64,000 nucleotides of DNA from Streptomyces sp. S.PB5 (lineage in GTDB: Bacteria; Actinomycetota; Actinomycetes; Streptomycetales; Streptomycetaceae): assembly GCF_030403745.1 (NCBI RefSeq), contig NZ_JAQMWP010000005.1:186001-250000 (forward strand). Direction: 5' to 3'. Below the pieces are notes generated by a model. It was not told the DNA's origin. It did no database searches and worked only from the letters and a program-made list of their open reading frames with translations. A program made the translations under genes and the position numbers. Below are positions 53,193 to 62,490 of the stretch, in pieces. How positions within the stretch are numbered: the stretch's first letter is position 1; each line of letters begins with the position of its first letter.

Positions 53193-54515
53193 TCAGCCGA
53201 GCAGGACCACCTCGACCTCGGTGCCGGGTTCGACGGACTCGACGTCCTCGGGTACGACGATCAGCGCATCCGCGTGCGCGAGCGCCGCGACCAGGTGCGA
53301 CCCTGCACCGCCGACGGGCCTCACCGCGCCGTCGGCGTACGTGCCGCGCAGGAACTGCCTGCGCCCCTTCGGCGAGGTCAGCGCCTTGTCCGCGGTCAGC
53401 CTCGCGCGCGTGCGCGGCCGGTGGACGTCGTTCAGGCCCATGAGGGTGCGGATCGCGGGGCGGACGAACAGCTCGAAGGAGACGTACGACGAGACGGGGT
53501 TGCCCGGCAGGGCGAGCAGCGGGGTGTGGTCGGGGCCGATGGAGCCGAAGCCCTGGGGCTTGCCGGGCTGCATGGCGAGCTTGCGGAAGTCGATGCCGCT
53601 GCCGGCCTCGTCCTCGTCGCCGACGTGCGAGAGGGCCTCCTTGACCACGTCGTAGGCCCCTACGCTGACGCCGCCGGTGGTGACCATGAGGTCGGCGCGG
53701 ACGAGCTGGTCCTCGATGGTGTTGCGGAGGGTGTCGGCGTCGTCGGCGACGGCGCCCACGCGGTAGGCGATGGCGCCGGCGTCACGGGCGGCCGCGGTGA
53801 GGGCAAAGCTGTTGGAGTCGTAGATCTGGCCGTTGCCCAGTTGCTCGTCGGGCCAGACGAGTTCGCTGCCGGTGGACATGACGACCACGCGCGGGCGCGG
53901 GCGCACGCGTACCGTGCCGCGGCCGATCGCGGCGAGCAGCGCGATCTGCGGCGGGCCGAGGACGGTGCCGGCCTCCAGGGCGCGGTCGCCGGCCTTCACG
54001 TCGCTGCCCTTCGCGCGTACGTGCGCGCGTGCCTCGGCGGGCCGGTACACGTGCACGTGTCCCTCGGCGCCCTCAGGGGCCAGCGCGCGGGCGCGCATGC
54101 CGGTCGCGGGCCCCTCGCCGAGGCCTCCGTCCGTCCATTCGACGGGAACGACGGTCTCGGCGCCGGGTGGCAGCGGGGCGCCGGTCATGATGCGGGCGGC
54201 CTGGCCGGGTCCCACGTGGAGCAGGTCGGCCTGGCCTGCCGCGACGTCCCCGACGACGTCCAGGACAGCGGGGAACTCCTCGCTCGCGCCCGCGACATCC
54301 GCGACCCGTACCGCGTACCCGTCCATGGAACTGTTGTCGAACGGCGGCAGTGAGACCGGCACCGTGACGTCCTCGACCAGGACGCAGCCCTGGGCGTCGA
54401 GGAGTTGCAGCTCGATGGGTTCGAGGGGACGGACGGTCGCGAGGATGTCCTCCAGGTGTTCGTCCACCGACCAGAGGTGGTCCTGGCCGGTGGTGCGGGG
54501 CGCGGCGCTGCTCAA
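53193..54515 (-). CDS. glp: Gephyrin-like molybdotransferase Glp (MoeA family)
   Basis: 440 residues, the MoeA layout: N-terminal [28 protein letters not shown] (~60), then the MPT-binding domain with [12 protein letters not shown] (~220), [16 protein letters not shown] (~290), [18 protein letters not shown] (~350) and a C-terminal domain IV. MoeA inserts molybdate into molybdopterin. In corynebacteria the orthologue Glp has instead been tied to cell division through FtsZ and the receptor GlpR, which is also encoded in this cluster. The TTG at 54515 has GAGGAG eleven bases upstream and begins six bases after the galU stop. Confidence 0.93.
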   Translation of the reverse strand: MSSAAPRTTGQDHLWSVDEHLEDILATVRPLEPIELQLLDAQGCVLVEDVTVPVSLPPFDNSSMDGYAVRVADVAGASEEFPAVLDVVGDVAAGQADLLHVGPGQAARIMTGAPLPPGAETVVPVEWTDGGLGEGPATGMRARALAPEGAEGHVHVYRPAEARAHVRAKGSDVKAGDRALEAGTVLGPPQIALLAAIGRGTVRVRPRPRVVVMSTGSELVWPDEQLGNGQIYDSNSFALTAAARDAGAIAYRVGAVADDADTLRNTIEDQLVRADLMVTTGGVSVGAYDVVKEALSHVGDEDEAGSGIDFRKLAMQPGKPQGFGSIGPDHTPLLALPGNPVSSYVSFELFVRPAIRTLMGLNDVHRPRTRARLTADKALTSPKGRRQFLRGTYADGAVRPVGGAGSHLVAALAHADALIVVPEDVESVEPGTEVEVVLLG

Positions 54516-54520
54516 CGTTG

Positions 54521-55423
54521 CTACATCTCCTCGGCTACGTAACTGCGAAGCCAGGCCCTGAAGTCGGGGCCCAGGTCTTCACGTTCGCACGCGAGTCGGA
54601 CAATGGCACGCAGATAGTCGCCCCGGTCGCCGGTGTCATAGCGGCGGCCCTTGAAGACGACGCCGTGCACCGGACCGCCGACCTTCTCGTCCTCGGCGAG
54701 CTGCTGGAGGGCGTCGGTGAGCTGGATCTCGCCGCCGCGGCCGGGCTCGGTCTTGCGCAGTATGTCGAAGATGTGCGGGTCGAGGACGTAACGGCCGATG
54801 ACCGCGTAGTTCGACGGGGCGTCCGCCGCGTCCGGCTTCTCGACCAGGCCGGTCACCTTGACGACGTCGCCGTCCTCGGTGGTCTCCACGGCCGCACAAC
54901 CGTAGAGATGGATCTGCTCGGGCGCGACCTCCATGAGCGCGATCACGCTGCCGCCGTGCTGCTCCTGGACCTCGACCATCCGCTTGAGCAGCGGGTCGCG
55001 CGGGTCGATCAGGTCGTCGCCGAGAAGGACGGCGAAGGGCTCGTGGCCCACGTGCGGCGCCGCGCACAGAACGGCGTGACCGAGACCCTTGGGGTCGCCC
55101 TGGCGGACGTAATGCATGGTGGCGAGGTCGCTGGACTCCTGCACCTTGGCGAGCCGACTCGCGTCACCCTTCTTCTGAAGGGCCGATTCCAGCTCGTAGT
55201 TGCGGTCGAAGTGGTCCTCGAGGGGGCGCTTGTTGCGGCCTGTGACCATGAGGACGTCGTCGAGGCCCGCGGAGACGGCCTCCTCGACCACGTACTGGAT
55301 CGCCGGCTTGTCGACGACCGGCAGCATCTCCTTGGGAGTGGCTTTGGTGGCCGGCAGGAACCTGGTGCCGAGACCTGCTGCGGGGATGACAGCCTTGGTG
55401 ATCCGAGGGTGCGACTGAGTCAT
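54521..55423 (-). CDS. galU: UTP-glucose-1-phosphate uridylyltransferase
   Basis: 300 residues. Makes UDP-glucose for wall polymers and glycolipids. Nucleotidyltransferase motif AVIPAAGLGTRFLPATKATPKEM split across residues 9-31, VVDKPAIQYVVEEAV, FAVLLGDDLID (~135) and LVEKPDAADAPSNYAVIGRY (~190) are diagnostic. ATG at 55423, preceded by AAGG (and TAAGGT seven bases before). Next to glp and divergent from fthC as in mycobacteria. Confidence 0.95.
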   Translation of the reverse strand: MTQSHPRITKAVIPAAGLGTRFLPATKATPKEMLPVVDKPAIQYVVEEAVSAGLDDVLMVTGRNKRPLEDHFDRNYELESALQKKGDASRLAKVQESSDLATMHYVRQGDPKGLGHAVLCAAPHVGHEPFAVLLGDDLIDPRDPLLKRMVEVQEQHGGSVIALMEVAPEQIHLYGCAAVETTEDGDVVKVTGLVEKPDAADAPSNYAVIGRYVLDPHIFDILRKTEPGRGGEIQLTDALQQLAEDEKVGGPVHGVVFKGRRYDTGDRGDYLRAIVRLACEREDLGPDFRAWLRSYVAEEM

Positions 55424-55501
55424 GGCCGCAACCTTATCCGGTGCCTTTGCAAGGAATCTGAGGCTCCGGTTAATAAGCTCTGATATGAGCCTATTAGAAG
55501 G

Positions 55502-56140
55502 GTGCGGGTACGACCTTTGAACCACATCGGACGTTCGGCCGAGCCTGACAAGCGAATGTTGCGCCGAGAGTTCCTCGTGGTGAGGAACAGGTTGACGGCC
55601 GATGACGTGCGGGAAGCCGCGACCGCGCTGGCCGGGCGGGCGCTCGGACTGCCCGAGTTGGCGCAGGCGCGCACGGTGGCGGCGTACGTCTCGGTGGGGA
55701 GCGAACCCGGCACGCTCGCGCTGCTGGACGCGCTGCGCGCCCGGGGCGTGCAGGTCCTGCTCCCGGCTCTCCTGCCGGACAACGACCTGGACTGGGGCGC
55801 GTACACCGGGGCGGGCTCTCTCGCGCGCGTCCGACACAGCGGGAAGATGGCCCTCTTCGAGCCCGCCGGGGAGCGCCTCGGCCCGGATGCCGTGACCGGC
55901 GCGGACGTCGTGCTGCTGCCCGGCCTGGCGGTCGACGCGCGCGGTATGCGCCTGGGGCGCGGCGGAGGGTCGTACGACCGGGTGCTCGCGCACCTGGAGC
56001 GCGCGGGCGCACACCCGGCGCTCGTGGTGCTGCTCTACGACTCCGAGGTCGTGGAGCGGGTCCCGGAGGAGTCGCACGACCAGCCGGTGCACGCGGTGGT
56101 GACGCCGTCGGGCGTGCGCCGCTTCCGTGGCGACGCGTGA
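55502..56140 (+). CDS. fthC: 5-formyltetrahydrofolate cyclo-ligase
   Basis: 212 residues at most. Converts 5-formyl-THF to 5,10-methenyl-THF using ATP. The family signature RRGGGSYDRVL-type loop appears as LRLGRGGGSYDRVLAHL (~150), with basic KRMLRREFLVVRNRL at the start and VAAYVSVGSEPGTLALLDALR in the middle. The start is uncertain: GTG at 55502 (AAGGG almost abuts it), TTG at 55517 or ATG at 55556. Divergent from galU. Confidence 0.92.
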   Translation: MRVRPLNHIGRSAEPDKRMLRREFLVVRNRLTADDVREAATALAGRALGLPELAQARTVAAYVSVGSEPGTLALLDALRARGVQVLLPALLPDNDLDWGAYTGAGSLARVRHSGKMALFEPAGERLGPDAVTGADVVLLPGLAVDARGMRLGRGGGSYDRVLAHLERAGAHPALVVLLYDSEVVERVPEESHDQPVHAVVTPSGVRRFRGDA

Positions 56141-56232
56141 GCAACGGCTCGTGAGATACGGGGCTGTGAGACGCGGCTCGTGAACATGTAGAGGGCGCGC
56201 GGGAGATGCGCACGCCCCCTACCCCTCGCATA

Positions 56233-56266
56233 CGAACGGGCCCCCACGCGTGTGGGGGCCCGTTCG
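56233..56266. terminator. 15-bp perfect stem between fthC and the penicillin acylase gene
   Basis: CGAACGGGCCCCCAC (56233-56247) pairs with GTGGGGGCCCGTTCG (56252-56266) around a GCGT loop, between convergent genes. Confidence 0.9.
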
Positions 56267-56285
56267 GCGGTTCGCCGTCAGTGGC

Positions 56286-59039
56286 TCACGGCTTGAGCAC
56301 CAAGGTGTCGCTCGTGCTCTTGTCGACCGCGTCCTTCGAGAAGGACCAGTCGAGCAGTTCGCCCTTGACCCACTTGCCCGTCTGATCGGTGTAGTGGGCG
56401 CTGTAGGCGTGCCCGGAGGCGCCGGTGAGGTTGATCCACTTCGACTTGTCGAGGTCGCCGAGGTTGACCACCATGCGCATCGAGGGCACCCAGACGACTC
56501 CGTAGCCGCCGGCGGCGTTCCAGCCGGTGGCGTTGACCGTGGCCTCGCCGCCGCCGAGCTTCCAGGGGCCGCGGTTGAGGATGTACTGCACGATGCCGGG
56601 ACCGTCGGTGCCGAGCGTCTGGTTCTTCAGGAACAGACGGTGCAGCCGGCCCCAGCTCCAGGAGTCGATGTCCTTGCCGAGCTTGGCGGTCAGCTCCCAG
56701 CGGGCGTCGATCATGGCGCGCTTGAAGAGCTGGTCGCGGTTGTTGGCCTCCGGGCGGTCACCGACACCCTTCGGGGTCTTCCACCAGTCGCTGTTCTCGT
56801 CGTCCATGAGGTCGCGCACGACCTCGAACCAGCGGTCGCCGCCGTCGGGTTGCGCCTGGTCGGCGTCGCGCTGACCGCACTCGCGGACCTTCTCCGTCTC
56901 GTCGGCGGGCCCGGTGGTGTTGACGGGGTCGACCCACAGGCACTGGCCCTTGACCCGCAGCTCCTTGGGCAGCTTGTTGCCGAAGGCGAGCTTGAGGATG
57001 TTGCGCCAGACCGAGTTGAAGTAGGCGGCCGCCGCGGAGTCGGCGTCCTGGGTGTAGTCCCAGCCCTCCAGCAGCTTCTGCGCCTCGCGGACGTCCTTGT
57101 CCTCGATGTCGATCTTCAGCAGCTTGGGCACGAGCAGCCTGGCGATCTCGCTGCTGTTGTCGACCTGCATCTGGCGCATGTCGTCGGTGGAGATCTTGCC
57201 GCCGTCGTCGATCTTCGACTGGATCAGGTCGGTGATCCGCTGGCTGCGGGTGCCGTAACCCCAGTCCGTGGTGAGCGTGTAGGGGTACTTGTCGGGGTCG
57301 ATCACGGCCTGGTTGGCGGTGACGATGTAGCCGCGCTCCGGGTTGAACTCGTAGGGCAGTTCGTCCTGCTTGATCCAGCCGGTCCAGCGGTACTTGGAGT
57401 CCCAGCCGGGGGCCGGGATCGAGCCGTCGTCGCCCTTCGCGCGCGTGGGGATCTTTCCGGGCAGCGTGTAGCCGATGTTGGTGCTGTCGGCGTAGACCAG
57501 GTTCTGCGAGGGCACCTCGAACAGGGCGGCCGCGGCGCGGAAGTCGTTCCAGTCCTTCGCCTTGTCCATGGCGAACACGGCGTCCATGGTGGTGCCGGCG
57601 TCGAGGGCGGTCCAGCGCAGGGAGATGCCGTAGCCGTCCCCGCGGTCGGGCGCGGCCGTGTCGACCTCGGCCTTCTTGCCGACCTTGACGAGCTCGTCGT
57701 CACGGTCGGACAGCAGCGGGCCGTTGTTGGTCTCCCGGACGACGATCGTCTTGGACGCGCCGCCGGCGACCTTGATGGTCTCCTCGCGCGTGACGAAGGG
57801 CTTGGTCTTGCCGTCGTACAGGTAGCCGTCGCTGCTGAGCTTCTCCAGGTAGAGGTCGGTGACGTCGACGCCGGAGTTGGTCATGCCCCAGGCGATGTCC
57901 TGGTTGTGGCCGATGACGACGCCGGGCATGCCCGCGAAGGTGTAGCCGGTGACGTCGTACTGGCACTTGCTGGAGACGGTGCGGCAGTGCAGGCCCATCT
58001 GGTACCAGACGGACGGCAGCGAGGCCGACAGGTGCGGGTCGTTGGCCAGCAGCGGCTTGCCCGTGATGGTGTGCGACCCGGAGACGACCCAGGCGTTGGA
58101 GCCGATGCCGTTGCCGTTCACGCCGACGGCCGTGGGGACGTCGTCCAGGACGTCCTGAAGGCCCGCCAGCTGGCTCTGGAGGGCCGAGGAGGCCGAGGAG
58201 GTGCCGGTGCCCGTGGCACCGCTCGTGGAGCCCGAGGAGGACGAGGAGCCCTCCTGCTCGAACGTCTGGGTGAGCTCGTCGTACTGGCCCTCCTGGACGA
58301 TCGCCTTGTTGCGGCTGTACGGGTAGTCCGGGTACAGGTCGGCGATCTGCTTGGGGCCGAGGCGGCTGGTCATCAGAGCGCGGTCGATCTCGTCCTGCAT
58401 GTTGCCGCGCAGGTCCCAGGCCATCGCCTTCAGCCACGAGACGGAGTCGACCGGGGTCCACTCGGCGGGCTTGTAGTCGTTGGCGAAGCCCAGGGCCGCG
58501 TACTCGAGGGAGATCTCCTCGCTGTCCTTGCCCTTGAGGTAGGCGTTGACTCCCTTGGCGTACGCCTGGAGGTACTTCTTCGTGGAGGCCGACAGCTTGG
58601 TGTCGTACTCCTTCTTCGCGATCCGGTCCCAGCCGAGCGTGCGCAGGAACTCGTCGTTGTCGACCTGGCTCTTGCCGAACATCTCCGACAGGCGCCCGGA
58701 CGTCATGTGGCGGCGCACGTCCATCTCGTAGAACCGGTCCTGCGCCTGGACGTAGCCCTGCGCCATGAACAGGTCCTCGTCGGAGGAGGCGTAGATCTGC
58801 GGGATGCCGTAGCCGTCGCGCTGCACGTCGACCGGTCCGGACAGGCCCTCGAGTGAGATCGAACCCTTGGTCTGCGGGAAGGAGGCGCGGACGGTGCTGA
58901 TGGACCAGTACGCCCCGTAGGCCACGCCCCCGATGATGGCCAGCACCAGGACGAGGACGATCAGACGGGCTTTGCGCCCCTTTTTCCTGCCGGACTTGCC
59001 GGGCTTCTGACCCGATGAGGCGGTGGTGTTGGGGGGCAT
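56286..59039 (-). CDS. Membrane-anchored penicillin acylase-family (S45) Ntn-hydrolase
   Basis: 917 residues. A basic tail and one helix (~25-45, LIVLVLVLAIIGGVAYGAYW) anchor or export the protein. The alpha-chain region (GPVDVQRDGYGIPQIYA, AQGYVQAQDRFYEMDVRR) is followed by a Gly/Ser/Thr spacer ending in GIGSNAWVVSG, where Ser ~314 becomes the N-terminal nucleophile after self-cleavage. Beta-chain motifs KPLLANDPHL and GMTNSGVDVTDLYLE follow. Such enzymes hydrolyse amides including penicillins, acyl-homoserine lactones and lipopeptides; substrate here is unknown. ATG at 59039 follows AAGGACAGC. Confidence 0.94.
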   Translation of the reverse strand: MPPNTTASSGQKPGKSGRKKGRKARLIVLVLVLAIIGGVAYGAYWSISTVRASFPQTKGSISLEGLSGPVDVQRDGYGIPQIYASSDEDLFMAQGYVQAQDRFYEMDVRRHMTSGRLSEMFGKSQVDNDEFLRTLGWDRIAKKEYDTKLSASTKKYLQAYAKGVNAYLKGKDSEEISLEYAALGFANDYKPAEWTPVDSVSWLKAMAWDLRGNMQDEIDRALMTSRLGPKQIADLYPDYPYSRNKAIVQEGQYDELTQTFEQEGSSSSSGSTSGATGTGTSSASSALQSQLAGLQDVLDDVPTAVGVNGNGIGSNAWVVSGSHTITGKPLLANDPHLSASLPSVWYQMGLHCRTVSSKCQYDVTGYTFAGMPGVVIGHNQDIAWGMTNSGVDVTDLYLEKLSSDGYLYDGKTKPFVTREETIKVAGGASKTIVVRETNNGPLLSDRDDELVKVGKKAEVDTAAPDRGDGYGISLRWTALDAGTTMDAVFAMDKAKDWNDFRAAAALFEVPSQNLVYADSTNIGYTLPGKIPTRAKGDDGSIPAPGWDSKYRWTGWIKQDELPYEFNPERGYIVTANQAVIDPDKYPYTLTTDWGYGTRSQRITDLIQSKIDDGGKISTDDMRQMQVDNSSEIARLLVPKLLKIDIEDKDVREAQKLLEGWDYTQDADSAAAAYFNSVWRNILKLAFGNKLPKELRVKGQCLWVDPVNTTGPADETEKVRECGQRDADQAQPDGGDRWFEVVRDLMDDENSDWWKTPKGVGDRPEANNRDQLFKRAMIDARWELTAKLGKDIDSWSWGRLHRLFLKNQTLGTDGPGIVQYILNRGPWKLGGGEATVNATGWNAAGGYGVVWVPSMRMVVNLGDLDKSKWINLTGASGHAYSAHYTDQTGKWVKGELLDWSFSKDAVDKSTSDTLVLKP

Positions 59040-59311
59040 CGCTGTCCTTGCTGTCCTAACGCGAGCGGCAGGCGGGGCTGTGACTTTGAATGAGCGCTGG
59101 AGCAACCATAGGCGCAGGGCCCGACGCCACTTGACGCGGAGTCGGCTACCAACGCGGACGGGCGTTCGATCTTGCCTTGAGGAGTGTCAAGAAATCGTCA
59201 AGAGTTAGGTAAGGTAACGAAGTACTTGGATGCGGAGGCGCGTCACTTCGTGTCCTATGTACGTGAGCCCACGCGCGCGTGATGCCCGTGAGCCAGGGAA
59301 GGGAACAGCCG
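59040..59311. other. Divergent intergenic region, acylase/antiporter
   Basis: 272 bases. It contains an inverted repeat CTTGA-ggagtg-TCAAG near 59178-59195 and a partly iron-box-like TTAGGTAAGGTAACGAA (59205-59221). No gene is seen. Confidence 0.5.
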
Positions 59312-60817
59312 CTGACCGTCCACGACCTCAACCAGCTCCTGCTCGTCTGCTCGCTCGTCCTGCTCGTCGCCGTCGCAGCGGTCCGGATCTCCTCGCGCAG
59401 CGGGCTCCCCAGTCTGCTCGTGTATCTGGGCATCGGCGTCGCCATGGGCCAGGACGGCATCGGCGACATCCACTTCGACAACGCCGAACTGACCCAGGTC
59501 ATCGGATACGCGGCCCTGGTCGTCATCCTGGCCGAAGGCGGTCTCGGCACGAAGTGGAAGGAGATCAAGCCGGTCCTGCCGGCCGCCACCGCGCTGGCCC
59601 TGGCCGGGGTCGCGGTGAGCGTCGGGGTCACGGCGACGGCAGCGCACTACCTGATCGGCCTCGAGTGGCGCCAGGCGCTCATCATCGGAGCAGTCGTCTC
59701 CTCGACGGACGCGGCAGCCGTCTTCTCGGTCCTGCGCAAGATCCCCCTGCCCGCGCGCGTGACGGGCATGCTGGAGGCCGAGTCCGGCTTCAACGACGCC
59801 CCTGTGGTCATCCTGGTCGTCGCCTTCTCCGCGGCGGGCCCGGTGGAGCACTGGTATGTGCTGCTCGGCGAGATAACCCTGGAGCTGGCCATCGGCGCCG
59901 CCATAGGCATCGCGGTCGGCTGGCTCGGCTCGTGGGGTCTGCGGCACGTGGCGCTGCCCGCCTCCGGCCTCTACCCGATCGCCGTCATGGCGATCGCGGT
60001 GACGGCGTACGCCGCCGGCGCGCTGGCGCACGGCAGCGGCTTCCTCGCCGTCTACCTCGCCGCCATGGCGATGGGCAACGCCAAGCTGCCGCACTGGCCT
60101 GCCACGCGCGGGTTCGCCGAAGGGCTCGGCTGGATCGCCCAGATCGGTATGTTCGTCCTGCTCGGTCTGCTCGTCACCCCGCACGAACTCGGCGACGACG
60201 TCTGGCCCGCGCTCGTCATCGGCCTGGTGCTGACCATGGTCGCGCGCCCGTTGAGCGTGGTGCTGTGCCTGACCTCGTTCCGGGTGCCCTGGCAGGAGCA
60301 GACCCTCATGTCCTGGGCCGGGCTGCGCGGCGCGGTCCCCATCATCCTGGCGACGATCCCCATGGTGAACGGCGTCGACGGCAGCCGTCGCGTCTTCAAC
60401 ATCGTCTTCATCCTGGTCGTCGTCTACACCCTGGTCCAGGGCCCGACCCTGCCCTGGCTCGCCCGTCAGCTGCGCCTGGGCGGGGACGCGGAGGCAGCCG
60501 ACCTCGGCATCGAGTCGGCGCCCCTGGAACGGCTGCGCGGGCACCTGCTGTCCGTCGCGATCCCTGAGGGCTCGAAGATGCACGGCGTGGAGGTCAACGA
60601 GCTCCGGCTGCCCGCCGGGGCCGCCGTCACCCTCGTCGTCCGCGATGGAAAATCGTTCGTTCCGCTACCCACGACGGTGCTGCGCCGCGGGGACGAACTG
60701 CTCGTGGTCGCCACAGATCCCGTGCGGGACGCGGCGGAGCGCCGACTGCGCGCGGTCGGGCACGGCGGCAAGCTGGCGGGGTGGCTGGGCACGAACGGCG
60801 CAGCGCCGCGGCGCTGA
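59312..60817 (+). CDS. Potassium/proton antiporter with TrkA-C domain
   Basis: 501 residues from a CTG at 59312 (GGGAA six bases upstream, giving TVHDLNQLLLVCSL); an ATG at 59282 is an alternative with no ribosome site. About twelve helices form a Na_H_exchanger domain, with VVSSTDAAAVFSVLR and ESGFNDAPVVILV holding the ion-binding Asp residues. The last ~80 residues form a TrkA-C regulatory domain (MHGVEVNELRLPAGAAVTLV, RRGDELLVVATD), as in NhaP2/CvrA-type K+/H+ antiporters. Confidence 0.92.
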   Translation: MTVHDLNQLLLVCSLVLLVAVAAVRISSRSGLPSLLVYLGIGVAMGQDGIGDIHFDNAELTQVIGYAALVVILAEGGLGTKWKEIKPVLPAATALALAGVAVSVGVTATAAHYLIGLEWRQALIIGAVVSSTDAAAVFSVLRKIPLPARVTGMLEAESGFNDAPVVILVVAFSAAGPVEHWYVLLGEITLELAIGAAIGIAVGWLGSWGLRHVALPASGLYPIAVMAIAVTAYAAGALAHGSGFLAVYLAAMAMGNAKLPHWPATRGFAEGLGWIAQIGMFVLLGLLVTPHELGDDVWPALVIGLVLTMVARPLSVVLCLTSFRVPWQEQTLMSWAGLRGAVPIILATIPMVNGVDGSRRVFNIVFILVVVYTLVQGPTLPWLARQLRLGGDAEAADLGIESAPLERLRGHLLSVAIPEGSKMHGVEVNELRLPAGAAVTLVVRDGKSFVPLPTTVLRRGDELLVVATDPVRDAAERRLRAVGHGGKLAGWLGTNGAAPRR

Positions 60818-61159
60818 CGGGGGTGGGGTGGCGTGCGCGGTGGGCGTGCGTGAGGCGCGCGCGGCGCGCTCTGCGACACCCGGCGTTGTTAAGGGGGCAT
60901 TTCGCATGGTTCACACCTCGGGTAATCGCAGGCGAACAGCCTCATGGTGCTCATTTTCACAGGTGTACCAGCCATCGACACCTGTACGATGAAGGCACAT
61001 TCTGATCGAACCAACTCTGCCTGACGCATTGCTGGCGCGACCGTATGGCGGCCGAGAAGCCCCTCCCGCAGTGGGCGCCGGTATCTACCGCAGCGCGCAA
61101 GAGGACAGCTCTCGGCGCCCCGCACAGGCGCGCTACCAGGCGGCAGAAAGGCACGGGCC
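60818..61159. other. Gap upstream of the MFS gene
   Basis: 342 bases. Short frames on both strands look like noise. The first part is GC-rich and the middle (60890-61000) is less so, with an inverted repeat and a promoter-like TACGAT. No gene is called. Confidence 0.5.
60959..60990 (+). promoter_or_regulatory. Inverted repeat overlapping a promoter-like TACGAT
   Basis: ACAGGTGT (60959-60966) and ACACCTGT (60978-60985) are perfect inverted repeats separated by 11 bases. TACGAT (60985-60990) begins at the last base. It may be the operator-promoter for the MFS gene at 61160, leaving a ~165-base leader. Confidence 0.45.
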
Positions 61160-62422
61160 GTGGCATCCACGGTCACCTCCCGTCCGGGATACGGGCAGCT
61201 GCTGCGCACGCGCGGCGCCTGGACGTTCCTGCTCCCCGGCTTCGCGGCGCGTCAGCCGTTCGCGATGCTGACGATCTCCATCGTGCTGCTCGTTCAGCAC
61301 ACCACCGGCTCGTACGGCGCAGCGGGCGCCGCGGCTGCCGTCACCGGTGTCTCCATGGCGCTGTTCGCGCCCTACAGCGGGCGCCTCGCCGACCGTTACG
61401 GTCAGCGCGCCGTGCTGATCCCGGGCGTGCTCGTGCACACGGCGTCGGGTCTGACACTGACGGCGCTCGCCCTCTCTCACGCGCCGCTGTGGGCGCTGTT
61501 CGCGGCGGCCGTCCCCACGGGCGCCTCGGTGCCGCAGATCGGCCCGATGGTGCGCGCCCGCTGGGGCGTGAAGCTCAAGGGCTCTCCCCTGATGACCACG
61601 GCGGCGGCCTTCGAGTCCGTCACCGACGAGCTGACCTTCGTCCTCGGCCCGCTGCTCGCCACGGCGCTGTGCACCGCCGTCGACCCGGCCGCGGGTCTGG
61701 TGACGGAGGCCGCGCTGACCCTGATCGGTGGTCTGCTGTTCGCGGCGCAGAAGAGCACGCAGCCGCTGGTGACCGTCGACGAGCACGCGCGCGTGGAGCA
61801 CGGTTCCGCGCTGCGTGTGCCCGGCGTGCGCGTGCTGATCGTGACGTTTCTGGGCATCGGCTCCGTCTTCGGCGGCATGCAGGTCTCGCTGGCCGCGTTC
61901 ACCGAGTCGATCGGCGAACCCGGTCTGAACGGCGTCCTGTACGGCGTCTTCGCCGCGGGCAACATGCTCTCCGGGATCGTGTGCGGCGCCGTCGCGTGGA
62001 AGGCGGGCCCGCAGCAGCGCCTGGTCGTCGGGTACGGCGCGCTCGCGCTGACGGCCTCCGGCCTGTGGGCCGCGCACTCCGTGCTCGCGCTCGCCGGGCT
62101 CGGCCTGCTGGTCGGCATGTGCATCGCGCCCGCGCTGATCACCGGCTACACGCTGGTCGAGAGCCTGGTGCCGGTCGGCGCCCGCACCGAGGCCTTCACC
62201 TGGCTGACCGGTGCGGTGGCGCTCGGGCAGGCGGCCGCCGTCACGGTCGCCGGACAGCTGGAGGACCGCTTCTGGAACGGTGCGGGATTCCTGGTGCCGA
62301 TGGCCGGCACGCTGCTCGCCCTGGCGACCCTGCTGGCGCTCCGGCCACACCTGGTGGCGCGGCCCCGGACCCGGACCGTCGCACGTGGCGTCGGTCACCG
62401 CATGCCGGTGACGGTGGACTGA
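61160..62422 (+). CDS. MFS transporter
   Basis: 420 residues, twelve membrane helices in two bundles of six. The loop after helix 2 carries the MFS motif as SGRLADRYGQRAVLI (~75). The second half restarts near VRVLIVTFLGIGSVFGGMQ. Substrate unknown; sugar-like or drug efflux both possible. GTG start at 61160 with AAAGG nine bases upstream. Confidence 0.9.
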   Translation: MASTVTSRPGYGQLLRTRGAWTFLLPGFAARQPFAMLTISIVLLVQHTTGSYGAAGAAAAVTGVSMALFAPYSGRLADRYGQRAVLIPGVLVHTASGLTLTALALSHAPLWALFAAAVPTGASVPQIGPMVRARWGVKLKGSPLMTTAAAFESVTDELTFVLGPLLATALCTAVDPAAGLVTEAALTLIGGLLFAAQKSTQPLVTVDEHARVEHGSALRVPGVRVLIVTFLGIGSVFGGMQVSLAAFTESIGEPGLNGVLYGVFAAGNMLSGIVCGAVAWKAGPQQRLVVGYGALALTASGLWAAHSVLALAGLGLLVGMCIAPALITGYTLVESLVPVGARTEAFTWLTGAVALGQAAAVTVAGQLEDRFWNGAGFLVPMAGTLLALATLLALRPHLVARPRTRTVARGVGHRMPVTVD

Positions 62423-62452
62423 TCCTCGGGAATACGTCACTATGGACCCTCG

Positions 62453-62479
62453 TTAGCACTCATTGAGTGAGAGTGCCAG
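62453..62479 (+). promoter_or_regulatory. CIRCE-like HrcA operator
   Basis: TTAGCACTC-attgagtga-GAGTGCCAG matches the CIRCE consensus (TTAGCACTC-N9-GAGTGCTAA) at 16 of 18 arm positions with the exact nine-base spacer. The right arm runs into the AGGAGGA ribosome site of the FmdB gene. Confidence 0.85.
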
Positions 62480-62490
62480 GAGGAAGACAA

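Noticed and set aside
56250..58856. An 868-codon plus-strand frame opposite the penicillin acylase gene
   Set aside because: The minus-strand frame has full catalytic motifs; the plus-strand translation is low-complexity Val/Leu/Arg.
59205..59221. Iron box (DmdR/IdeR) TTAGGTAAGGTAACGAA
   Set aside because: Needs a one-base gap to fit the 19-bp consensus and the right half is poor; no iron genes adjacent.
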